A DNA stretch of 13,200 bases from Candidatus Hydrogenedentota bacterium (GTDB taxonomy: Bacteria > Hydrogenedentota > Hydrogenedentia > Hydrogenedentales > SLHB01). The translations under genes and the position numbers were made by a program. This document shows, piece after piece, positions 5,704 to 12,754 of the stretch. The DNA is taken from NCBI GenBank assembly GCA_026387845.1, contig JAPLKX010000638.1, positions 1 to 13,200 on the forward strand, given 5' to 3'. Each line of letters opens with the position of its first letter. Within the stretch, counting starts at the first letter, position 1. Below the pieces are notes generated by a model. The model did no database searches, was not told the origin of the DNA, and saw only the letters and a program-made list of their open reading frames with translations.

Positions 5704-7635
5704 TCATGGGACATCGGGAAGCCGCAGCGCGTGCCGCGCGTAGGTGCGCAGGATCTCTCCCACCGCGCTGGCCGACGCCACGTAGTCGCACGCCTCGTGG
5801 GGCGGATTGCCCGCGAATGCGCCGGAGATATGGCCCGCGCCTCTCCGCCCGAGTTCGGCGGAGAACGGCGCAAACAGTTCCGGCGTCGCGGGGAAACGGC
5901 CCATCCGTTTTAACGCGTCGCAGTAGCATCCGATCCAGGTGGCGTCCACGCTGCCCGACCAGTATTTTGGCAACATTTTCACGTCCGTCCCGTCTCCGAC
6001 GTAGCGGCTGTCTTCCGGAGAAAGGGTCCGCAACCCGAACGGCGTCAGCAGGTGTTTCTCCACGAGCCGGATAACGGATGCAGGCTCCGCCGCCACAGCG
6101 TACGGCAAACCGGCCGCGAGAATCTGGCTCGAGTGGAGCGTTTCGTCGCGCCAGAATCCCTCCAGCCGGACCGAATCTGCCAGCCCGCCGCGCCGCTCGC
6201 ACGTAAACGTCCTTCTGAGGGATTCAACCATTACCTGAGCGGATCTATGCCAGTCGGCGGCCCGGCGCCGGTCGTTTTGCCTCATGATGTCGGAAAGGAT
6301 CATCTGGGCGTTGAACCACAAAGCGTTTGTTCCCAGCGGCAAGAGCGGCTGATATTGGGCGCCTTTTTCGTAGCCCACTTCGATCAGCAGATTCTCCGTA
6401 TGATGAACTTCGCCCTCCGACATGTAGTAGCCGGCGATCCCATCGAGGAGCGGAACCAGAACGTCATAGACATACCCGTCGTCGCGAGACGCCTTCCAAT
6501 ATCTCCAGGCCGCCACGAACAGCCAGAGCGGCACGTCCGCGATATGCATTTGGCCGGCAACGGAGCGCGTGCAGAATCCCGAAGGCGACTGCGTGCTGCC
6601 CCAGAGCGCGGCGAGCCTGTCGAGGTACTTGCGGGCGGTCTCAAACTGGCGCGAAACCAGAAACACACCCCCAAACGCCAGCAGGCCCCGGTACAGTTCG
6701 CACTCGCCCCAGGGCAGGCCCGGGTGGATGCCCGGCGTTCCGTCAAGGCGCTCGTAAACAAATGCGTCGGCCGCGGCAAGCAGTTGGCGGAAAAACGGGT
6801 CGTCTTGGTGGTTTGGCGCGAGACAGGCCGCCTGATCCCGGCGCGTCCGTTCGTTCTTGATATACTCGCCGGCAATTTCCACGGGCCGCGGGCTCGGCGT
6901 CGAAAACACCAGGCACCGCGAGATGTTTGGGGGCAGGCTGATTTCGAGCGAGCCGGGGCTGTACAGGTCCTCGATGCAATCGAGGTGGACCTCCTGGTCC
7001 CGATGATAGATGAAACCCCGGTACCACATGCCGACCGTTTCAATCTTGGCGTTGGGGTGGGCGATAAACAGGGTTGGGCAGTCCGGATACGGGTTGCATT
7101 CGATAAACTCCGTAGTGGCCTGCCAGTTGCTGGCGTTTCGCCCTCTTTCGAGCACCACGCTGTTGTGGTCGCGGAACGCCAGCAGGGGCCGGACCGTCAG
7201 CGACACCGGCCTGTCCCCGCCGATCAGCCGGTACACGACCACAACGGTGTGTTCACCGTGAATCATAACGAATTGCTTTTCAAGCGTGGCCCCGGCAGAT
7301 CCTCCAAGCCCGTCGAACCGGTACACCCACGTCGGCCACGGATCGGTCGTAAACGATTCAAGGGACTCGTAGCCCGCCGGATGGATCGCCCCAAAATACG
7401 CGTTCGTGGAAAGGTCATAGGAATGTCCCAGATCCACCACCGCTTCCTGAAGGTTGGCAACCAGAACCAACCGGCCCCCGCTCTCCCCCGGCACCGACAG
7501 GACCGCGTGCTGCTTCCGCGTATTCGCCCCGATAATAGACGACGCGGCCACCCCGCCTACGCCGTCAGTCTGCACCCACTCGACGGCACTCGCCTTCTGA
7601 TAGTCGCGCAAGTGCGGGGGGCGGTACGTCTGCAT
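5704..7635 (-). CDS. Glycogen-debranching-enzyme-like protein (GH133 / GDE_C type) with altered active-site motifs
   Basis: The family (amylo-alpha-1,6-glucosidase) hydrolyses alpha-1,6 branch points of glycogen. The 643-residue product shows the N-terminal beta domain of bacterial/archaeal GDE: EWVQTDGVGG (19-28), GANTR (36-40), HSYDLSTNAYFGAIHPAGYE (71-90) and VRPLLAFRDHNSV (148-160). A helical (alpha/alpha)6 domain follows (about 280-640) with TNALWFNA (436-443) and TPFGLRTLSP (531-540). The usual active-site phrases are changed. The family GYPWFxxWGRD reads GLPWGECELYR (306-316), with Arg where the catalytic Asp is expected; RPNQ reads HSSQ (501-504); YHQGTVWPW reads YWSGSVDAT (558-566). 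The family consensus is from memory. It may have another substrate or no hydrolytic activity. It starts 17 bases after glgC, with an AGGA in between. Confidence 0.85.
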   Translation of the reverse strand: MQTYRPPHLRDYQKASAVEWVQTDGVGGVAASSIIGANTRKQHAVLSVPGESGGRLVLVANLQEAVVDLGHSYDLSTNAYFGAIHPAGYESLESFTTDPWPTWVYRFDGLGGSAGATLEKQFVMIHGEHTVVVVYRLIGGDRPVSLTVRPLLAFRDHNSVVLERGRNASNWQATTEFIECNPYPDCPTLFIAHPNAKIETVGMWYRGFIYHRDQEVHLDCIEDLYSPGSLEISLPPNISRCLVFSTPSPRPVEIAGEYIKNERTRRDQAACLAPNHQDDPFFRQLLAAADAFVYERLDGTPGIHPGLPWGECELYRGLLAFGGVFLVSRQFETARKYLDRLAALWGSTQSPSGFCTRSVAGQMHIADVPLWLFVAAWRYWKASRDDGYVYDVLVPLLDGIAGYYMSEGEVHHTENLLIEVGYEKGAQYQPLLPLGTNALWFNAQMILSDIMRQNDRRRAADWHRSAQVMVESLRRTFTCERRGGLADSVRLEGFWRDETLHSSQILAAGLPYAVAAEPASVIRLVEKHLLTPFGLRTLSPEDSRYVGDGTDVKMLPKYWSGSVDATWIGCYCDALKRMGRFPATPELFAPFSAELGRRGAGHISGAFAGNPPHEACDYVASASAVGEILRTYARHALRLPDVP

Positions 7636-7652
7636 TCAGTCCTGGTTCCTGT

Positions 7653-8873
7653 TCACCCGCCGTCAAACGACTCGACGACGACAATCCCGCTCGCCGTGAC
7701 GCGAAACCGTTTCGCATCTTCGTTGAGATCATAGCCTATCACGGCATTCTCTGGAATTTGGACCCCTTTTTCGACTATGGCGCGGCGGATGTGGGCGTGC
7801 CGGCCTATGTTGCACCCGTCCATCAGAATGCTTTCCTCGACATGGCTGTAGCTGTGGACACGCACCCACGGCGACACCACGCTGTGCTTCACGATGCCCC
7901 CGCTGATGATCACGCCCGGGCTGACTATCGAGTCTATCGCCACGCCAAACCGACGCCCTTCCTGCGCGAACACAAACTTGGCAGGCGGCGCCGGCGGGAC
8001 GTACGTCCGCAGCGGCCAGACTCGGTCGTACAGGTTGAACAGCGGGTCCACCGATACCAAGTCTATATTCGCTTCCCAATACGCGTCGATAGTTCCGACG
8101 TCGCGCCAGTACTGGACTTCCTTGTGGGTGCCTTCCTTGTTCTCGTCGAGGAACTTGTAGGCGTAGACGCGGTGTGAACGGATCATCTGGGGGATGACGT
8201 TTTTCCCGAAATCGTGGGCGGAGTTTTTCTCGGCGTCCTCCAGGACCATCTGGCGCAGAACCCCCGTGTTGAATACATACACGCCCATCGACACGCGCGC
8301 GCTGTCCGATTTGTCCGGCATGGGCTTGGGGTTCTCAGGCTTTTCTTCAAACCCGACCACAAGCCCCGAGGAATCGGTTTCGAGCACGCCGAACCTCGAG
8401 GCCTCGGCCAGCGGCGTCTCGAGTGTGGCGATGGTGAGGTCGGCGCCCGCTTGCCGGTGGAAATTCACCATCTTCATGTAGTCCATCTTGTAGATGTGGT
8501 CGCCCGACAGGATGAGGACTTCCTGGGGCCGCTCGCGCTCGATGAAATAGAGGTTCTGGTAGATGGCATCGGCCGTGCCGAGAAACCAGTTGTTGTTGAC
8601 GCGCTGCTGGGGCGGGATGGTCTCGATAAACTCGCCAAAATCACGGCGGAAAATGTTCCAGGCCGTTTGGATGTGCCGGGTCAGCGAGTGCGACTTGTAC
8701 TGGACCAGCACAAGGATCTTCCGGCAGTTCGAGTTCAGGCAGTTCGACAACGTGACATCGATAATCCGGTAAATGCCCCCGAACGGAACCGCCGGTTTGG
8801 CCCGGTTGCGCGTCAACGGGTGTAGCCGTTCGCCCGCGCCGCCCGCCAAAAGCACGGCCAGCACTTTTCTCAT
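7653..8873 (-). CDS. glgC: Glucose-1-phosphate adenylyltransferase (ADP-glucose pyrophosphorylase)
   Basis: GlgC makes ADP-glucose and pyrophosphate from ATP and glucose-1-phosphate, the committed step of bacterial glycogen synthesis in the cytoplasm. The 406-residue length is normal. The nucleotide-binding signature LLAGGAGERLHPLTRNRAKP lies at 8-27, followed by PFGGIYRIIDVTLSNCLNS (30-48), WFLGTADA (96-103), the catalytic Asp in SGDHIYKMDY (123-132), and FEEKPE (175-180) with the glucose-1-phosphate-binding Lys178. The C-terminal part is a left-handed beta-helix of hexapeptide type (about 290-390). The start has GGAGG seven to eight bases upstream, inside the preceding gene, and its ATG shares four bases (ATGA) with the cyclase stop. 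It is therefore translationally coupled to the cyclase gene and followed by the debranching-like gene. No glgA or glgB is present in the window. Confidence 0.97.
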   Translation of the reverse strand: MRKVLAVLLAGGAGERLHPLTRNRAKPAVPFGGIYRIIDVTLSNCLNSNCRKILVLVQYKSHSLTRHIQTAWNIFRRDFGEFIETIPPQQRVNNNWFLGTADAIYQNLYFIERERPQEVLILSGDHIYKMDYMKMVNFHRQAGADLTIATLETPLAEASRFGVLETDSSGLVVGFEEKPENPKPMPDKSDSARVSMGVYVFNTGVLRQMVLEDAEKNSAHDFGKNVIPQMIRSHRVYAYKFLDENKEGTHKEVQYWRDVGTIDAYWEANIDLVSVDPLFNLYDRVWPLRTYVPPAPPAKFVFAQEGRRFGVAIDSIVSPGVIISGGIVKHSVVSPWVRVHSYSHVEESILMDGCNIGRHAHIRRAIVEKGVQIPENAVIGYDLNEDAKRFRVTASGIVVVESFDGG

Positions 8874-9505
8874 TGAACTTCCTCCAACCGTGCGAACGCC
8901 CTGCAGGGCGCGCCGTCTGCGCCCGGAATGTGCAGGGGCAGCACGATAAACTCATATAGGCCCGGGCGGAGCCCGCCCAGCCGCAGCCCTTCCACACACG
9001 GGATGTTGTGGCCCAGAAGGATCCGGTGCGTGTCGTGACCCTCTTGTTTGAACGGCCCAATTGACAAATAGTCTATCCCAACCAGCCGCACGTGTTCATC
9101 CACGAGCCGTTGCGCCGCGTCCCCTGCCAGGCCCGCAAAATCTTCGTGAAACGGACCCTCGCACGGGATCCCGGAATTGCGCGTCTTGATAAGGATGCGA
9201 GGCGGGAGCAAACCCGCGCCAAGATCCGACGCCGTCACAACCGAAACCCTGGGCACGTCAAACAGCGTGGCCTGCCCGAAAAAGACGTCCGGATCGATCT
9301 GGTCGAGCCGCGGGCCGCGGTCGTCGAAATGCCAGGGGGCGTCGATGTGGGTGCCCGTATGCGTGGCCATGCTCACTCGCGACGTGTTGCAACTGTCGCC
9401 TTCTGCAATTCGACCCATCGGCGTAAACTCGAAATGGGGATCGCCCGGCCATACCGTAGTCGCCGGCCGCAATGGGATGCTCACGTCAATCCACTTGACT
9501 GGCAT
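8870..9505 (-). CDS. Cyclase-family metal-dependent hydrolase (kynurenine-formamidase-like fold)
   Basis: The 211-residue product has the family metal-binding motif HxGTHxDxPxH as H49-T-G-T-H53-I-D55-A-P-W-H59, plus WPGDP (19-23), VGIDYLSIGPF (142-152), HRILLGHNIPCVEGL (160-174) with the conserved Glu172, and a PGLYEFIVLPLHIPGADGAPCRA end. Members hydrolyse amide, ester or lactone bonds (kynurenine formamidase, isatin hydrolase, polyketide cyclases). KynB normally reads GAHADAPLH here, and no tryptophan-catabolism gene is nearby, so the substrate is undetermined. Two starts are possible: GTG 9508 overlapping the crp stop by four bases, or ATG 9505 overlapping by one. ATG is preferred on spacing from AGGAG. 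It lies between a regulator and glgC with overlaps on both sides, which implies tight co-expression with glycogen synthesis. Confidence 0.9.
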   Translation of the reverse strand: MPVKWIDVSIPLRPATTVWPGDPHFEFTPMGRIAEGDSCNTSRVSMATHTGTHIDAPWHFDDRGPRLDQIDPDVFFGQATLFDVPRVSVVTASDLGAGLLPPRILIKTRNSGIPCEGPFHEDFAGLAGDAAQRLVDEHVRLVGIDYLSIGPFKQEGHDTHRILLGHNIPCVEGLRLGGLRPGLYEFIVLPLHIPGADGAPCRAFARLEEVQ

Positions 9506-10197
9506 CACGAACTCCTGGCGGCATGTTCGAGCGCCACGGGATCAAGAACGATCACCCTTCTGTTGGCCATGTGGAGGATGCCCTGTTCACGAAGGTTGTG
9601 CAGAACCGCCGTGGTGGTCTCGCGGGTCGATCCAACGAGGCTGGCGATTTCCTGGTGCGTGATCCGGATTGCGCCCCGGTCGGTTTTGGGCGAGCGATGG
9701 TACAGCCGCAGCAGCCCCGACGCCACCCGGCTGCGAACCGTCTTGAACACCGTCTCGGAAAGCACGTGCTCGACCTCGACCACCCGCCTGCAAAGGATCT
9801 TCGCCAGCATAAGCGTGACCTCGTGTTCCTGAGCAACCACCCGCCGGAAATCGTCCGCACGCATCAGGCAAAGTACCGCACCCGTCATCGCCTCCGCGTA
9901 CGCCTCCCGTTTGCCCTTCTCGACCAGGCACGCCTCCCCAAAAATGTCCCCCGGAAAAAGATGCTGCATCGCCAACTCACGCCCTTCGTCCGAAGCCCGC
10001 GTGATCTTCACCCGACCTTCCCTCACCCAATATACGTGATCCGAAACATCGTCCGGGAAAAAAATAATCTGCCGCGGCTCGTACTCCCGGTGATATACAT
10101 AATTGGCTATGCGCGCAACCGTGGCGGAGTTCATCGTCCTAAAAAACGGCTCCTCATTCAGAGACAAAGCCAGTTTCAGATGTTTTTCCATCGGCAT
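9505..10197 (-). CDS. Crp/Fnr-family transcriptional regulator
   Basis: Starting at ATG 10197 the product is 230 residues, typical of Crp/Fnr. An N-terminal cyclic-nucleotide-binding beta-roll (about 20-120) contains FPGDIFGEACLV (81-92), with the conserved G87-E88, and an Arg97 in the phosphate cassette, where Crp's following Ser is Glu98. A dimer helix spans about 125-150 and a winged helix-turn-helix lies at about 177-220. The recognition helix reads STRETTTAV (190-198): Arg192 and Glu193 match Crp R180/E181, but Crp R185 is Ala197. There is no N-terminal Cys cluster, so it is not an Fe-S Fnr. The frame is open further upstream but that extension lacks family similarity. No clear ribosome binding site precedes 10197; ATG 10191 is an alternative. 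It heads the minus-strand run and probably regulates it, itself, or the divergent haem-protein genes. Confidence 0.92.
   Translation of the reverse strand: MPMEKHLKLALSLNEEPFFRTMNSATVARIANYVYHREYEPRQIIFFPDDVSDHVYWVREGRVKITRASDEGRELAMQHLFPGDIFGEACLVEKGKREAYAEAMTGAVLCLMRADDFRRVVAQEHEVTLMLAKILCRRVVEVEHVLSETVFKTVRSRVASGLLRLYHRSPKTDRGAIRITHQEIASLVGSTRETTTAVLHNLREQGILHMANRRVIVLDPVALEHAARSS
9512..9516 (-). promoter_or_regulatory. Ribosome binding site bearing on the cyclase start
   Basis: The minus strand reads AGGAG here, three bases before GTG 9508 and six before ATG 9505. The spacing favours ATG 9505. The site lies inside the end of the regulator gene, so translation of the two is coupled. Confidence 0.6.
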
Positions 10198-10203
10198 ATG
10201 CCG
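10192..10203. promoter_or_regulatory. 12-bp perfect palindrome over the regulator start codon
   Basis: CGGCATATGCCG is perfectly self-complementary and includes the start codon of the Crp/Fnr gene. It could be a protein-binding site or an mRNA hairpin hiding the start. It may equally be chance, since a 12-bp palindrome is not rare at this scale. Confidence 0.3.
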
Positions 10204-10369
10204 CTTACCCCGGGCGTCACGTTCACCGTCTGTATTTATATCACATTTGGTATCCCCAGGCACCTTCCTCCATTTCAACCAACCAGACCGCAACGGCTTG
10301 AAGGCAAACAACCAAAACGGGCAGTATACGCACATGAACTGCATACGTTGCATGGATTACATCCGTCGT
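10198..10369. promoter_or_regulatory. Divergent intergenic region between the Crp/Fnr gene and the HzsA-like gene
   Basis: This is the only place in the window where genes on opposite strands point away from each other, so promoters for both runs should lie here. On the minus strand an AT-rich GATATAAATAC (10232-10242) contains a TATAAA that could act as a -10 for the regulator, but no good -35 lies 16-18 bases upstream. A TGTGA half-site on the minus strand at 10241-10245 overlaps it, facing an imperfect ATACA five bases on, which is what a Crp-type autoregulatory site might look like. On the plus strand TTGAAG and TATACG are visible but 21 bases apart. Region assignment is strong; individual elements are weak. 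Confidence 0.55.
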
Positions 10370-12742
10370 ATGAACCGCGGCATGAATGTTCGACTTGCAG
10401 CAACCCTTATTCTTTCCGCACTCGCATGTCCTGCCGTAGCAGCCGATGACGTCTTGTCTAACCCGCTGTTGACGGAACATCCCATCCTGTTTGTGTCCCG
10501 CCCACAATACAAGCCCGACCACCACAACACCGAAACCATGTTTCTCGTAGGCGAAATCAACACGGACAGTTTCGAAGGCGGCAGCGCCCTCAAAATGATC
10601 CACCCGCGGCGCGGAGGCGCCGTCACCACACTGGTGGAAGCACCCAACGGCATCGTGAGAGACCCCGACATCAGCTTTGACGCCCGTACAATCCTCTTCT
10701 CGATGCGGCTGGACAAATCCGGCGACTATCACATCTATGAAATCAACTCGGACGGCTCGGGGCTCCGCCAGTTGACGTTTGCGCAGGGAATCGCCGACAT
10801 CGACCCAATCTATCTGCCGGACGGCGACGTCGCGTTTTCGTCCACGCGCGAACCCAAGTACTGCATGTGCAACCGCCACATCATGGCCAACCTGTACCGG
10901 ATGGGGCCGGACGGCGCCAACATCCACCAGATCGGCAAGAATCCCTTGTTCGAAGGCCACGCCTCGTTGTTGCCGGACGGGCGCATCTTGTACGACCGGT
11001 GGGAGTACGTCGACCGTAACTTCGGCAGCGCACAAGGGTTATGGACCGCCAACCCCGACGGCACAAGCCACCTCGCTTATTGGGGCAACAACACCCACTC
11101 GCCCGGCGCCGTGCTCGATGCGCGGATCGTGCCAGGCGCCCTCCAGGCCATCTGCACGTTCAGTTCGTGCCACGACAGGCCATGGGGCGCCATCGCGCTC
11201 ATTGACCGCCGCCTCGGGCTGGATGGCCGGCCCGGCGTAGTCAAAACCTGGCCCGCTTCCGCGATTGACCTCGTCGACCACGGCGACTTCGACCAATTCA
11301 TGAAAGTCCAGCCCAAATATGAAGATCCCTACCCCCTGAACGAGTCTTATTTCCTCTGCTCGCGAATGACGGGCCGGGGTGAGCAGATGGGCGTATATCT
11401 GCTGGATCTGTCTGGAAATGAAACACTTGTGTACGCGGAAAAGGATGAGCAGCTCGGGTCCTTCGACCCAATGCCGCTGGCGCCGCGGCCCCGGCCGCCC
11501 GTGATTCCCTCCCGCCGCACCTTCGAGGGGACCGGCGAGTTTTTTGTTGCGGACGTGTACAGGGGCACCCACATGGCCGGCGTCGAGCGCGGGATGGTGA
11601 AGTGGCTGCGCGTGGTCGAGACCCCCGAGAAACGGACCTGGACACATCCCTCCTGGAACGGCCAGGGCCAGGAAGCCCCCGCCATGAACTGGCACGACTT
11701 CAACAACAAGAGAATCCTGGGCACGGCCCCGGTCGAGGAAGACGGGTCGGCGTATTTTACTGTGCCGGCGGACGCGTTTGTTTACTTCCAACTCCTCGAC
11801 CAGAACGGCATGATGGTGCAGTCGATGCGCAGCGGCACCACAATCCAGCCGGGCGAGTGCCAGGGCTGCATCGGTTGCCACGAAGCCCGGCTCGAGTCCG
11901 CCCCGCTCGCCGTCGCCGCGCCGCTCAGAGCAGCGGCGAGCCCGACGCCAATGGCGCTGCGCCGCGGGCCAAGCGCGCTGGCCGGCTGGTACGGCCCGCC
12001 GCGAACCTTCAGCTACCTCGCCGAAGTCCAGCCGGTGTTCGACAAACACTGCGCCTCTTGCCACGATTTCGGCAAAAGAACAGGCGAGAAACTGCTGTTG
12101 TGCGCCGACAAGACGCTGACATTCAACGTGTCGTATGAGGACTTGTGGCGGAAAAAGTATATCAAGGTGGTGGGGGCAGGGCCGCCCGAAATCGTTCAAG
12201 CGATGAGTTGGGGATCCCACGCAAGCCCGCTGGCGAAAGAAGTGCTGGGAAAATATAAGGCCGGTAAACTCGACAAGGAAAGTTTCGACCGGATCGTTAC
12301 CTGGATCGATCTCAACGCGCCGTACTACCCCGAGTACAGCACAGGATACCCGGACAACCTGGCCGGACGGGCGCCGCTGACGGACTCCGAGGTGAAACGC
12401 CTCGCCGAGCTTACGGGCGTGCCGTTCGCCGCACAGGCCGACCAGGCCAAAAGCCTCGGCCCGACCGTCACGTTTGATCGGCCGGAAAAAAGCCCGTGCC
12501 TCAAGCGGTTTGACGGGCATACAGGCCCTCAGTATAAGGAAGCGGTGGCCATTATCGAGGCGGGAAATCGCCGGCTCAAAGAACGACCGCGCGGCGACAC
12601 GCCCGGGTTCACGCCATGCGAAGCCGATCTCGCCCGGGAGGAAAAATACGCCGCGCGGCGGAAGGTGGAACTGCGGAATCGCGAGGCGATTTTACGGGGT
12701 GAAAAAGTATATGATGCGGGCCAGGCGACAGGTTCGGAGTAA
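10370..12742 (+). CDS. HzsA-like periplasmic di-haem c protein with PD40/TolB-type propeller
   Basis: From ATG 10370 the product is 790 residues: a signal peptide (about 1-24, cleavage after AVA), a PD40/TolB-like propeller (about 70-400, with blades such as DPDISFDARTILFSM and LPDGRILYDRWEYVD), a middle domain with haem motif C500-I-G-C503-H504, and a C-terminal cytochrome domain with C561-A-S-C564-H565. This order matches the alpha subunit of hydrazine synthase and the wider HzsA-related family of non-anammox bacteria. In anammox HzsA, as I recall, the middle-domain haem is ligated by a Tyr four residues after CxxCH; here that position is Leu. A Cys pair (C165, C167) with H170 in the propeller could bind metal. 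The start is uncertain (10334, 10352, 10382 also in frame; none has a clear ribosome binding site). The stop codon overlaps the next gene's ribosome binding site. Substrate unknown. Confidence 0.85.
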   Translation: MNRGMNVRLAATLILSALACPAVAADDVLSNPLLTEHPILFVSRPQYKPDHHNTETMFLVGEINTDSFEGGSALKMIHPRRGGAVTTLVEAPNGIVRDPDISFDARTILFSMRLDKSGDYHIYEINSDGSGLRQLTFAQGIADIDPIYLPDGDVAFSSTREPKYCMCNRHIMANLYRMGPDGANIHQIGKNPLFEGHASLLPDGRILYDRWEYVDRNFGSAQGLWTANPDGTSHLAYWGNNTHSPGAVLDARIVPGALQAICTFSSCHDRPWGAIALIDRRLGLDGRPGVVKTWPASAIDLVDHGDFDQFMKVQPKYEDPYPLNESYFLCSRMTGRGEQMGVYLLDLSGNETLVYAEKDEQLGSFDPMPLAPRPRPPVIPSRRTFEGTGEFFVADVYRGTHMAGVERGMVKWLRVVETPEKRTWTHPSWNGQGQEAPAMNWHDFNNKRILGTAPVEEDGSAYFTVPADAFVYFQLLDQNGMMVQSMRSGTTIQPGECQGCIGCHEARLESAPLAVAAPLRAAASPTPMALRRGPSALAGWYGPPRTFSYLAEVQPVFDKHCASCHDFGKRTGEKLLLCADKTLTFNVSYEDLWRKKYIKVVGAGPPEIVQAMSWGSHASPLAKEVLGKYKAGKLDKESFDRIVTWIDLNAPYYPEYSTGYPDNLAGRAPLTDSEVKRLAELTGVPFAAQADQAKSLGPTVTFDRPEKSPCLKRFDGHTGPQYKEAVAIIEAGNRRLKERPRGDTPGFTPCEADLAREEKYAARRKVELRNREAILRGEKVYDAGQATGSE

Positions 12743-12746
12743 GGAG
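12741..12746 (+). promoter_or_regulatory. Ribosome binding site of the YVTN gene, overlapping the previous stop
   Basis: AAGGAG begins inside the TAA stop of the HzsA-like gene and lies eight bases before the ATG at 12755. It fixes that start and indicates one transcript for the two genes. Confidence 0.8.
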
Positions 12747-12754
12747 ATCGACTG

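Noticed and set aside
6052..7734. 560-residue open frame on the plus strand opposite the debranching-like gene
   Set aside because: It is antisense to a clear family member, is Arg/Pro/His-rich with no domain, and is expected in GC-rich DNA.
8870..9505. kynB (kynurenine formamidase) as a specific name for the cyclase gene
   Set aside because: The metal motif reads HTGTHIDAPWH rather than the KynB-type GAHADAPLH, and no kynurenine pathway gene is nearby.
10103..10369. Earlier in-frame start of the HzsA-like gene at 10103
   Set aside because: It would overlap the oppositely oriented regulator gene by about 95 bases, would bury the obvious signal peptide about 90 residues inside, and has no ribosome binding site.
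11153..11173. C262-T-F-S-S-C267-H268 as a third, CX4CH-type haem site
   Set aside because: CX4CH haem attachment is rare and mostly in multihaem cytochromes. This phrase lies in a propeller strand rather than in a cytochrome-like helix, so I count two haems.
11039..12520. 493-residue open frame on the minus strand opposite the HzsA-like gene
   Set aside because: It is antisense to a protein with haem motifs and propeller blades and shows no domain or ribosome binding site of its own.
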